From Selaginella moellendorffii (Eukaryota > Streptophyta > Lycopodiopsida > Selaginellales > Selaginellaceae), in contig NW_003314344.1 in NCBI RefSeq assembly GCF_000143415.4, positions 388,367 to 452,366 on the forward strand: 64,000 bases of DNA. The letters run 5' to 3'. The stretch's first letter is position 1. Each line of letters begins with the position of its first letter. Both the position numbers and the translations under genes were made by a program. Below, one piece after another: positions 22,557 through 32,919 of this stretch. The notes beneath the pieces were generated by a model. That model was not told the origin of the DNA. It did not search any database and saw nothing but the letters and a program-made list of their open reading frames with translations.

Positions 22557-25500
22557 CTATCTTTCTTTTTTTCCTTCTCTCTACTACCTCTTACAACGTA
22601 CCTTGTTTCCTTTCTCTTTGGTTCTTTGTTGTCTCTTCGTTTTTCGTTCTCTCTTTTCTTGCTCCTTTGTTTTCCCTGTACAGCTCCGTTAAGTACTACT
22701 TGTAGAATGGGAGAAGTAAAATAATCCTGCAGTGGAAGAGAGAACTAAGACGAGGAAGAGTTTGAGAGAGCCCGGGTTTTTTTTTTCTTCGTGGCTCGCT
22801 CGCTCTCTTCTTTGGTCTCTCCTCTGCGTAACGAGGCAGGCTTGTTTTACTACTCTGGACAAGAGTTCCGCGTTTTAGTAGGTGCTCTACTCCAGCTCTT
22901 ATCGTTGTGGGCCGTACGACTTGATGGCCTGGTAAAAACTCTTAGAAATAAACAAATAAATGAGAAAATTCAAAGTTATGGGTAAATACAGGTAATATAT
23001 TAACTATAAGCATATTTTGGACTAAATCTAGTATATACTTATTAAAGTCCCAGTAAAAATGTGCAAGGGCACTACAATTTATTCATGAAGGGCAAAGGTT
23101 TTTAGTAATATTTTGCTCTAGGATTTTGTTGTTTGTTCTTATTCCTTCTTTTTCTTTTACAATTGGATTTGTATTAGTTTTTTGATAGATCTAAAATTCT
23201 AGCTATTAATGTGTTTAAATTTGATCTTCCTTGGGATCTTTATTACATTCATTTTTCTCTCCCACTATCAATCAATGAGTATATCACTTGAGGTTATTAT
23301 TAATGCTTCATTCAATGAAATTTTTTATGCTATAGAGTGTGATTATAATCATATTGCACCTACCTTTGGTGTGTTGATATCTCTAGCTTCTGTAAGACAT
23401 GATTATATGGCTTTTTTGGTTTTTGGTAATTTACCATCTCCTAATAATATAAAGGGTGATTGTGACATCAATTGGAAAGTTATGAAGGTCACAATTAGGT
23501 TTTTGGAGATTGTTTGAGGATTAAATTTATAGGAAGCCAATGTATCAAAGCTTGAGTGGATTAAAGATTTCAATGAGGAGCTTGATTATTGTGAAGACAA
23601 CTTAAGTTAGAGATTTTGTGGAATAAGTGTCAATCCTTCAATTTGTTATTTGATCTTTTTTTTTCACCTTTTGCTCTTTCCTAACTTAATATTGCTTGTG
23701 TTCCTTTTTCATTTCCAATATTTCCTTCTCCTAGCATATTAATAATTCATGACTCTTATGACTCACATTCTTAATCTAGTGTTGAGTTGTATGTTTTTTA
23801 TTCTCCTCATACTAATTTAGTTATTTAATATATATAAAGTTGAGAATTTTACTTTTGTTTCTTTGGTAAAGTCTTTGATCAATTTAAGTGTTAAGTATTC
23901 CTTTGTTCCAATGGTTAAGTCATTATTGCATTTGGGTATCGAAAAATATTTGTTGGTTAGTCCTTATAGACACTCTTTCCTTACTGTCATAATAATAGGA
24001 GATCAATACTATTAATCCCTTTGTGATCTCCATCTAAGCTAATTATGACAAAATTATGCTAAATACTATATGACACCATGATTGTTTGTAAGGGATATTA
24101 AATGCATTCTAAACCCTTATTTTGTAGTGTAACAACTTTAGAACATCCTTAAGTTTAGCTCTAAGTGTTATAATCACTTTAGTCAAAAGTGTTAGATTCA
24201 GTGTGTCCCTAGATATCCTTCATTTTATAGTGTAGAGTTTTGGGTTGAGTGTGTATCCTTGGATGTTCCTTATTTCGTAGTGTAACAACTTTAAAGTTTA
24301 ACTCCAAATTTAAATGCATTATAATTATTTTGGTTAGAGTTTTGGGTTGAGTATATATCCTTGGATTTGATCTTCCCAAGTGATCACTCAGCCTAGTAGT
24401 ATTTAAACTCAAAAACACTTAAACCTTTGCATTTTTATTCATAGACCCTTTCCCTTTATATTTGAATTAAATTAACTATTTTTTAAATTGTTCTCTTTGG
24501 TTGCTTATAATCTATTACGCTTACTTACGAGTTCACACCTTTATGAATAGAAGCTAAAAGCCATAACTCTTCTAAGAACCTTTCTCTTTTGAGACTTTAT
24601 TTCTTAAGTCGAGACTAACCAAAGAAAATTAAACTTGCATACATGGTATGATTTCTTTAGCCCATTAATAGAGTTAAACTTGAAATCTCTTTGATACAAC
24701 TATTAACCAATTGAAAAAAGGGGTGTATTCTTATTTATGGGCTTTTTCCTTCTATATTTAAACTTAATGAACCATATTTTAAATTATTATTATTTTTTTG
24801 TTTACAGAGTGCTATTAAGAGCCTTTATTTTTTAATTATTGCTGACAAATTTATATGTTCATAAGATTGGACTTTGGATTGTATTGAGGAGGTCAAGTAA
24901 TATGAATCTTTTGGTTATCTCGTAGTTGCAAAATATTTTATCACAACAAATTCTTTATTCTCTAGGCTTTGAGCACATTTCCTTCTTTTCTCCTATTTCT
25001 ACATTGAAAATTGCTATTCTAATGCTTCTTTATCTTCTTCCATAATATTTCTTCTTAAATTTTTCTCACTTTCTACTCTTTATCTTAAAAATAGAAACTT
25101 GTTTTTTTAGAGGGTAGAGGGGATGGACTAGAGTCCAACCTGGTGAGGATAAATAGATATAATAATGGAGCAAAGATAAAAAAATATGATGAGGATAAGT
25201 ATAGTGAGTTTGAATAGAATATTTAACAAGGTCGAATGAATGTAATAATGGAGTGAAGTTGAACATAAATGGTAAAGTGAGGATAAATATACTAAATTTG
25301 AACAAAGTTAATGCTTTAGAATTTTTTCTCTTTGAGCAGGATAAAGAAGATGTGAAAGATGAATGGAGTGAATTTAACCTCCCATGTGTAATGTTGAGCA
25401 AAATAAATTCTATTGATGGTTATGAGTCTAAGTTAATGGTGGTATTAAATGATGGTTGGTAAATAAAGTTTGATATGGGATATATTATTTATTGCAATGG

Positions 25501-25890
25501 TGCTTTATGAACTATAGTGGCTCTTGAAATCTTTTGTTTTAGTTTAAAATTACTTCAAGGTTGATTCAAGCATTTAGTAGTTGCACATAGAATTGTGATT
25601 GAATCATTCAAATTCTATAATTAATTTATATTTATGCTATGGCTTTAGAGTTATAATTATTAACAACTATGTTGCTAGTTCCATGGGAGCTTCAAGTTCT
25701 TATGGTAGCCTATAATCATTTATCAAAACTCTAAATATTCCACCTAACTTATTATCAATATCTTTTCATCTTATAATGTAAAATATGTAGATATATGTAT
25801 CCATTCTTCTATATAAGCAATAGTCTAAACCCTAATTAATATATTTATTCCCATCACAACCTTGTTTATTTTGGAATTGCATTATAGTGG
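22557..25890. other. AT-rich gene-poor stretch with degenerate tandem repeats
   Basis: 3.3 kb with no supported gene. At 24090-24400 a unit of about 130 bp (TTTTGGGTTGAGTRTRTATCC, TTCRTAGTGTAACAACTTTA) is repeated two to three times with decay. Small ORFs at 23209-23517 and 25253-25462 have no recognisable features. Confidence 0.5.
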
Positions 25891-26302
25891 CTTAGTAAAC
25901 ATGACAATCCAGCCTTTAGAGAGGTTGACTCTTCTAATAAACCAGTCTAAATGTTTGATCCATGTTCATTTTTTGAGACTACCATCCAGCTTCCAGTTGA
26001 ATCCTTGGATGAATGTCGCAATACCAATCTGGACAGCATCAAACCCAAGCTTGGCACTGGGACAAACTCTCCTCCCCGTCCCAGACAGGACCAAGTTAAA
26101 TTATGTTCAGAGACATCAAGTGTCGATGAGAAGCTGGGGCTGAAACTCTAGAGGGTCTTCCCCAGGGAAGCCCAATTAATTAAGCTCAGCGGCTCAGACG
26201 GGACTGTGATCCACACCAACACCTACTCGATTGCCATCGACAAGAGGTTTTGTTGTTTGCAAAGAGCTAGTGGAACCACTGGGCAGAGCCTCATTGTTTC
26301 AG
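25891..26302. pseudogene. Rearranged P450 fragment (inverted halves)
   Basis: 25895-26155 is the C-terminal end of a P450 on the minus strand, including the heme-loop region (CPGAKLGFDAVQ-like sequence). 26168-26255 is the adjoining upstream part of the same exon, but on the plus strand. The break falls at the RF/WKDPLEF junction of the intact gene at 29.9 kb. A further minus-strand scrap (26270-26302) matches the segment before ETMRLRS. Many substitutions make it non-functional. Confidence 0.75.
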
Positions 26303-26673
26303 CAGGATATATCATAAGTTCATTAGATTATGTTTTGCAGTCCTAATTATTTGTCAAGTCTAAAGAATACGTGATGACTAGGCACGTTAGTGTTTCAGAG
26401 ACAAGAAGAAACCAAGATCTGATGCCTGATGCACCTAGACCAGAGGAGGTGAGTCCTTGAATATAAGTCATGTTTGCCTTTACTTCAACATACTCGTTCC
26501 GTCAAGGGAAGCTCTTGAAGAAAGACAACTGGTGGACGCTATAGTCATTGTCTACAGTCTAAATTCATTTACATTTATCTCTGTAGGAGAAACTGGCATC
26601 CTTTCCAAGTGCCTTTGCCAGTTGAGCTGCGCATTTGTGATCCCGGTGATCCGGTTAATTCTGTATCCTCAGA

Positions 26674-26697
26674 GGCTGGAAGGACTCAAATCCGTGT
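26674..26697. repeat. 24-bp exact match to the AP-3 beta gene
   Basis: Identical to 46036-46059 in the large seventh exon of the AP-3 beta gene, same orientation in window coordinates. It directly precedes the cysteine-rich pseudogene. Confidence 0.6.
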
Positions 26698-26715
26698 CAC
26701 ACACAAGATCCGGGT

Positions 26716-27070
26716 GATGAGCTGCTTGTGGATCCTGACGGCTGCTCGGATGCAGGCACTGTTTTGGCGAGCTATCGAGCAGGTGTGGGAGGAGCGCGTG
26801 CCAGATTCCACTGTGCGTGGTATTGGTGGAGGGAGTTCACGGAACCACTCCCGTGCACTGCGGGAACTCGAAGAAGTTTAAAGAAGTTTGCGGAACGAAC
26901 CTCTGAGGCCCCAGTTCACAGACGATCCTAGAGTGTGTGCTCCTGCGCGATTTCAAGAATGCCGATTATGGATGTGATATGGCATAGCACTTTGCAGAAT
27001 AAATGGAGTTGGGATATTGGATTCTTAAGGATGAAAGTGAGCTTGATTGCGCAATGATTTAAGAATAATG
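26716..27070 (+). pseudogene. Pseudogene copy of the secreted cysteine-rich protein
   Basis: Nucleotide similarity to 49401-49860 runs from the signal peptide (GTGATGAGCTGCTTGTGGAT) through the 3' untranslated region (AATAATGTCTTCT-like words). Short deletions and substitutions destroy the frame and most of the cysteine codons. Confidence 0.85.
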
Positions 27071-27104
27071 TCTTCTTATAAACAATGCACTTTGAAAAGA
27101 TTGG

Positions 27105-28468
27105 GTCAAACGCCTTTCACAATGACCAGCTTTCCTAGTTTCAACGGAGGCGCCTCCTTTGCATCGCTACGCTTCTGCCATAGCTGGCCGACGAGAACAC
27201 CAGGACCAGCCGGCCGGATGTAAGCCACGAAGTTTTCCAGTGGCCACGAAAGCTTTTCTGCTTGAAAAATTGGGAGCTCTTAGCAGCAGAGAGAGCAATC
27301 ATCGGTGGTTTACTCACCTGGTTTTCGAAAAGAGGACGGCAGCTCGTCTTTGAGATGGAGATGGCCGCTGCTAAAATCGAGAACCATATCGCATTCGTCA
27401 TTTGTAACAGACACAAACTCTGCCTGTTGGACTTTGAAGTACAAAGGCATGTAGCGTGAAACAACACTCCCAAACAAGCCCGCTGATCAGAAATGCATTC
27501 GTGATGAGTTCCAGCTTCAAGCAAAAAAAGATCTTACAGCAGCTAAGTTGGCCATAAATACCATCGTCCTTGGACACGAAAAACTCCTACAGGCAGAGAA
27601 AGAGTTTAACCAAAGCTTTACATGAAAGTAAGGAAAACATACGATTGTTATGTCTCTCAACCAGCTCCATGGCCAGAAATCTGTGACATATTCTTTGTTG
27701 TTCTTGTGAGAATACAAAAAGAAAGAACTTTACCTCCTCCAACCTTTCCATGCCAGATCGTTTTCTTGTATGGTTCCTCGATTTCGGGAGCTGGAAGAAG
27801 AGTAAACGCGTCCCCGGCAAACAATTTGGGGCTGTCATAGCGTTTTCCAGTCACCTCCCACATCGACTGCATGAGACTGTCATCCTCGTTAGCAAGCTTT
27901 TCCACAAGAAAAGTTCCAAAACTCACAAAACCTGGGATGGATTAGCTCCAAAAGCCGAGCTCTTCGCTCCTCCGGGACATCTCCAATCTTCTTCCTGTGA
28001 CACGACTAAAACGTTAATCCAGGAAACTCCAGCTGAAAGAGTCACCCACCAGATGAAAGACGCATGGTTGTAGCTCGCCGGATCTAGAGGCGACAAGTAT
28101 GGCGGATCCAGCAGCGTTATCACGTCCAATTCGTCCAGGTAGAACTTCCCCAGCCCCGGAATCGTTCTATAAGGCCTGTCTCCAAAAGTCCCTGGACCAC
28201 TGTCTCCCACTCTCTTGTTCTTGGTCGCAGCACTCTTGTTTTCTCTCCCTCCGTCGCTCTCCTCGAAGAATCTATACTCTTGGCGCTCACCAGGACCGGA
28301 CGAAGACGATGCTCCAGGGCGCCCATTGGTAGCAGCAGCAGCAGCAGCGCACACGAAACCACGCCTTGTGCATGAAATGCGCGCCTGCCGCGCTGCGAGA
28401 GAATCCCACGACGCGCTCGTGCATTCGCCTGGAAGCACAGTCGGAGACGCCGCCCCGAGAACCGCCAT
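27105..28468 (-). pseudogene. Plastid-type membrane protein gene with two apparent frameshifts
   Basis: ATG at 28468 gives a Ser/Ala/Arg-rich N-terminus typical of chloroplast transit peptides. It is followed by YLDELDVITLLDPPYLSPLD, a hydrophobic stretch (WVTLSAGVSWINVLVVS, one membrane span) and a long conserved-looking tail: KIGDVPEERRARLLELIHP, SFGTFLVEKLANEDDSLMQ, PAPEIEEPYKKTIWHGK, then after introns GLFGSVVSRYMPLYFKVQQA and WPLENFVAYIRPAGPGVL, with a TGA near 27105. One extra base near 28000 and one T in the run near 27930 each shift the frame, so the pieces lie in three frames. I do not know its function; it resembles plant plastid proteins of unknown role. Either a recent pseudogene or assembly errors. 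Confidence 0.55.
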
Positions 28469-28512
28469 AGCCGTATAAACCCTAAACCCAAACAAATAAA
28501 CAAACAAACTCA

Positions 28513-28551
<39 letters not shown>

Positions 28552-28605
28552 TAGACCTCATTAACGCCACCACTAAGCATTGCGTTTTTCCGTCCTAGCA
28601 AAACT
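28469..28605. promoter_or_regulatory. Divergent promoter with CT/CA microsatellite and telo-box
   Basis: The two start codons (28468 minus, 28606 plus) are 137 bp apart. Between them are AAACCCTAAACCCA (28484-28497), a pure CT run (about 28512-28538) and a CA run (to about 28550). Pyrimidine-rich Y patches of this sort are common core-promoter elements in plants. Confidence 0.5.
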
Positions 28606-30182
28606 ATGACTATGGATCTTCTCCCATTTAGTTTGAGCGCCTTCATGCTGCTTGTTTTAACTTCCATCCCTCTCTGGTTTCTTCTTGCTTCTTTAACTAG
28701 AAGAAGAAATCTTGGAAAACTCCCTCCAGGACCATTCAATTTGCCAGTCATTGGCTGTCTTCACATGCTTGGCTCGCTCCCTCACATCTCACTCCACAAG
28801 CTCTCCCAAAAATATGGCGATGTGATGTACTTGAAGCTTGGGACGAGGTCCACCGTTATCATCAGCTCTGGGAGAGCTGCCAGAGAGATTGTCAAGCTCC
28901 ATAACCTCAAGTTTGCGTCTAAAGTCCCATTGATCTCTGGCAAATACTTTGGGAACGATTACAGTGGTATAGCTTTCAGCCAATACACTCCAGAAGTGAA
29001 GTTCTATAGGAAAATTATCAACACTCACTTGCTCTCCCCGACCAAGCTCAAGATTTACGATGGAATCCGTCACGAGGAGCAGCGCCGTCTCGCTCGATCT
29101 CTCAGTGACGAGCGAGGAAATCCGGTCCTCCTGCGGCAAAAGCTCCACAATATGAACATGAACGTGATAACTTACATGCTGTTTGGGAAGCGCTTCTGTG
29201 GACACTACAACAACACTGTGAATGTTGACGGGTTTGTGCAAGTGATAGTGGACATTTTGAGGCTGGCTGGGGTTTTCAACGTGAGCGATTATATCCCGGG
29301 AATTCGCTGGCTGGACGTTCAAGGTTTGGAGAAGCAGTACAAGCACCTTATGGACAGGGTAAACAGGCACCTCCTTTCAATCTTGCAAGACCGGCGAGTG
29401 AATCCTCCGGTTTTCACCAGCGAGGAGCCCATAGCTTTCATTGACGTGCTCATTTCCATGGAAGAAAAGCTCTCAGACATCACCATAATCTCACTCTTGC
29501 TTGTAAGTTTTTTATAACCGTTGGTTTCTTAGCTTAACATTGGAAAAATGGAATCTCACAGGATCTGTTGCTGGGTGCGGTCGATACTTCGGCTCTTCTG
29601 CTAGAATGGGCAATGGCGGAGCTGTTCCGGCATCCAGTAGAGCTATCAAGAGCTCAGATTCAGATAGACGCGGTAGTCGGCAAAGAAAAACTTGTGGACG
29701 AGTCGGACATCTTAAAGCTTCCATACATTGACGCTATAGTCAAGGAAACAATGAGGCTCCGCTCGGTGGCTCCGCTATCTCTTCCCAAACAAGTCCAGGG
29801 AGGCCCCATTAAGCTCAGCGGCTACACCATCCCGAACGGTACCACGATTTACATCAACAGCTACTCGATTGGCATCGACGAGAGGTTTTGGAAAGACCCT
29901 CTAGAGTTTCAGCCACAACGTTTCTTCGACTTGCCAGACGTCGATGTTTTTGGCCATAACTTTAACTTTCTTCCGTTTGGAACAGGGAGGAGAGTGTGTC
30001 CCGGTGCTAAACTTGGATTTGATGCTGTCCAGATTGGTCTTGCGACGCTCGTCCAAGGATTCGACTGGAAGCTGGATGCTCCGGGGAATATGAACATGGA
30101 TCAAACCTTTGGACTGGTTTGTCACAAGAGTCAACCTCTCGTGGCTATCCCAGTCCCAAGGCTGGACTCTCATATTTACTAA
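28606..30182 (+). CDS. Cytochrome P450, CYP71 clan (A-type)
   Basis: Exons 28606-29502 and 29562-30182 around a 59-bp intron give 505 residues, normal for a plant microsomal P450. It inserts oxygen into small hydrophobic substrates, using electrons from P450 reductase at the ER. Visible: N-terminal membrane anchor (about 8-28), proline hinge LPPGPFNLP (about 38-46), I-helix GAVDTSA (about 303-309), K-helix KETMRL with the ExxR pair (about 360), PERF-region PQRF, and the heme loop FLPFGTGRRVCPGAKLG with the Cys ligand near 445. The intron lies just before the I-helix as in the two copies at 52.3 and 56.2 kb, to which it is clearly related but diverged. All key residues are present. The substrate cannot be told. 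A second ATG two codons in (MTMD) is an equally good start. Confidence 0.9.
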
Positions 30183-30543
30183 ATTGGTCGACACTAGCTG
30201 GTCTAGGAAATATCGTGTCTTTACTTTTCCAAACGTCACAGTTTGAAAGAAAGATGAAAAGGCTGGTACCTCTCACACAAATAACATGATCTCGTCTTGA
30301 ATGTATGCTTTACTACTGTCACGAATGCTCCCAAGAGCGCTTAAAGAGGAAGTCCCTCACATTTTTTATCTTAGAGATCATGTCCTATTTATTTGACAAT
30401 TGGCATTTAGAATTTAGTTATATCTAGAATATATTTAAATATTCTAGCATCATGTTTATAAGTATGTTCTCTATTATGTTCATTCAATAAATTATATAAG
30501 ATTAAGATGAACAAATAAATGCAAAATATAATTTTAGAATATT
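30183..30543. other. 3' flank of the P450 gene
   Basis: AT-rich, no gene. It ends at the GAACA target duplication of the gypsy element. Confidence 0.4.
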
Positions 30544-30548
30544 GAACA

Positions 30549-30724
30549 TGTGAGTGCTTGGAATATGGAAAGGGAATTTAGAAAATATGCATATCAATTA
30601 ACCCAAAAACCTTAGCTTATATACATAAGTGAGTGGTTTGGATTGAAACCAATCTAACGGTTATCAAAATCCCACTATGCTAATATTAATATACAGCATC
30701 GTAACTGTATACTTAGACCTCACA
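30549..30724 (-). repeat. 3' LTR of the minus-strand gypsy element
   Basis: Starts TGTGAGTG and ends ACCTCACA in plus orientation; partner of 41731-41905. Confidence 0.88.
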
Positions 30725-31059
30725 TCATCCCTCTTCTCAGAATAATGGAAGACCATCAGAGTTCTTTTGTATATGGGCTGGAATCTGGAGGAACGTTAGG
30801 AGGAGGCATTGGCAGATTTGTAGGTGGTCTAAGTTGTTTCTGATCCCTTTGCATGAAGTGTTTCAACCATTGCACATGCATAATTTCTGGGAGATTGGCT
30901 TGCTAGACATCATGCTGAACGTCATAAACTTACAGTCCAACTTGCCACAACACCTAATACAATCCTTTCCACTAAGCAAGGAGCCCCTTAGAAAAACTAC
31001 GTATCGTAAGATGGGGAAAACAGACTAACACTAAATTATCCACTTTATACTCCACAGAT

Positions 31060-31342
31060 GAACGATGATAGGAGTTGTAGCACCATTGTTATCCCTCTTG
31101 TACGGCCTAAGTGTTCGGCAGACTTTTCTTGGACAAGTGGAAGAATGATCGTCAAATACTGATCCTACGACCTAGCATTGGCAACTCGTGGCAATCACGA
31201 AGGTAAACTCAGTTTTGTTGGTAATATTGGATCATGACCATATAGAAGTTTATATGGTGAAGCACCAATATAACTCTACACCTCTGTAACATATGCATAC
31301 CAAAAAGACGACAAATAACCATCCCAATCCGAATGTTGAAAG
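31060..31342 (-). pseudogene. Integrase tail of the minus-strand gypsy element
   Basis: Minus strand reads WDGYLSSFWYAYVTEV and GASPYKLLYGHDPIL with a stop, the end of the gypsy integrase core. It is cut from its upstream part at 36948 by the chromovirus. Confidence 0.75.
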
Positions 31343-31347
31343 TTCAC

Positions 31348-31707
31348 TGTCAGGAATCCCCCAATTCATACCACATTCTTGAATCTCGCTGGATTCCTGA
31401 CCTGCAGACCACATTCCTGATTCTCGAGACACTTCCCTATTCCTGATTCTCTGATTTCCTGTACGATTCCTGAGTCTTGAGCCACATTCCTGATAATGAT
31501 GTGGCACCTCCTTGACCTCAGCTATATTTAAGCTGTCCTTGATCCAAGAGTGGTGGAGCTTCATCAACCTATAGTATATATAGGTTAGCCTTGTTCCATC
31601 TCTCCACAATCTGAATCAACACCAATCTAGGCCTCTTCTTTGTTTCCACTAGCTTTTCCCTTTGTCTTTTGCATTCTCCGGTCTTGATCTTGTTGGGGGT
31701 TTTGATA
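31348..31707 (+). repeat. 5' LTR of the chromovirus
   Basis: Contains repeated ATTCCTGA words and a TATATATAGG box near 31575, likely the element's promoter. The end reads TTGATA instead of the TTGACA seen in the partner. Confidence 0.9.
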
Positions 31708-31808
31708 GTTTGATTCAAATTGTGTTTTTTCATTTTTTTTTCCTTTAGCTCATTTTGATTGTTTGACTGCCTTTGCCTTTTTTTCCCCCTTTTTCTTTCT
31801 TTCTGCCG

Positions 31809-32812
31809 ATGGAGTCTCCAAGCCATCCTGATTTCTTTGCCGAAGTCCTTGCAAAAATCCAGTCTGAGAATACTGAGCTGAAGGTGACCCTTCTTCGCAT
31901 GTAGCAGGAGCTTGCTTCACTTTCGGCTCAAGGATCCAACAAAGTTCCTGAACTGAAGGTGAGTTTCCCGGCGAAATTTTCAAGCAAGCGTTCGGAGCTT
32001 CGCGGATTTCTGAACCAGATGGAGCTGATCTTCGCGGATTCCTGAACCAGATGGAGCTGATCTTTGCACTTCAACATTGGCGGTACCCCACTCATGAGTC
32101 TCAAATCGGCGTGATTGGGACGTTGCTCAAAGGTGCAGCTTTGTCATGGTTTTCTCCTCTTCTGGAGAAGAGCATGAAAGGGGTCATGGTTCCGAAGCTG
32201 ATGGATTTTCAATTGTTCAAAGAGAAGCTCGAAGCATGTTTTGGTGAGACGGATCGGGTTCGGGCTGCTACCACAAAGATGAGACGTCTCTCTTAGGGGT
32301 CTCGTTCTGCCTTGATCTACGTTGCAGAATTCCAACTACTTGCCTTGGACACTCAGTGGGATGAGCAAGCTCTGATTGACCAATTTCGTTTCGGCCTCAA
32401 CAATGGTGTCAAGGATTTGTTGCTCACCATGGAGGATCCCAAGGACCTGTCGGACGCCATCAACAAAGCTGTTCGATGTGATAATTGTCTCTTTGAGCGT
32501 CGTCAGGAAAGTCGCTGCGCCGCTGTTTTTCCGTCCCAGACTCAGGAATCCCAACTTGAGTCTTCAGGGCATACTCCTGAACCTACTGCTCTAGTCCCGA
32601 TGGATATTTTTGGTACTCCCAGACTCATCAAAGGGAAGTTGAGTCCTGCTGAGAAGCAACGTCGAATATCTCATAATTTTTGCCTCTACTGTGTTGATTC
32701 TAATCACAAAGCAGCTATGTGTCCCAAGAAGCCTCCCCGACTACTCGAGTTCACTCTGCCTCAAAATCCACCTTTGTTGCAGTCGGGAAACAACCCTATC
32801 CAAACAAAGTAG
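31809..32812 (+). pseudogene. gag of the chromovirus
   Basis: The ATG at 31809 opens a capsid-like protein. It has stops near 31902 and 32296 and a 32-bp tandem duplication (32002-32033, 32034-32065) that shifts the frame. The nucleocapsid zinc knuckle is CLYCVDSNHKAAMC (about 32680-32721). Confidence 0.85.
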
Positions 32813-32919
32813 GAGCTGTCTGTTTGGACTCCCCGAATTAAAATCATTTTTCTTCTTTATCAAGCTCCTCACCACCTTTCATCAAAGCCACCACCAATTC
32901 CCGCAACTTCTGCATCCCA

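Noticed and set aside
23209-23517. 102-codon ORF in the AT-rich gap
   Set aside because: No start context, no domain, no splice partners; consistent with chance in AT-rich DNA.
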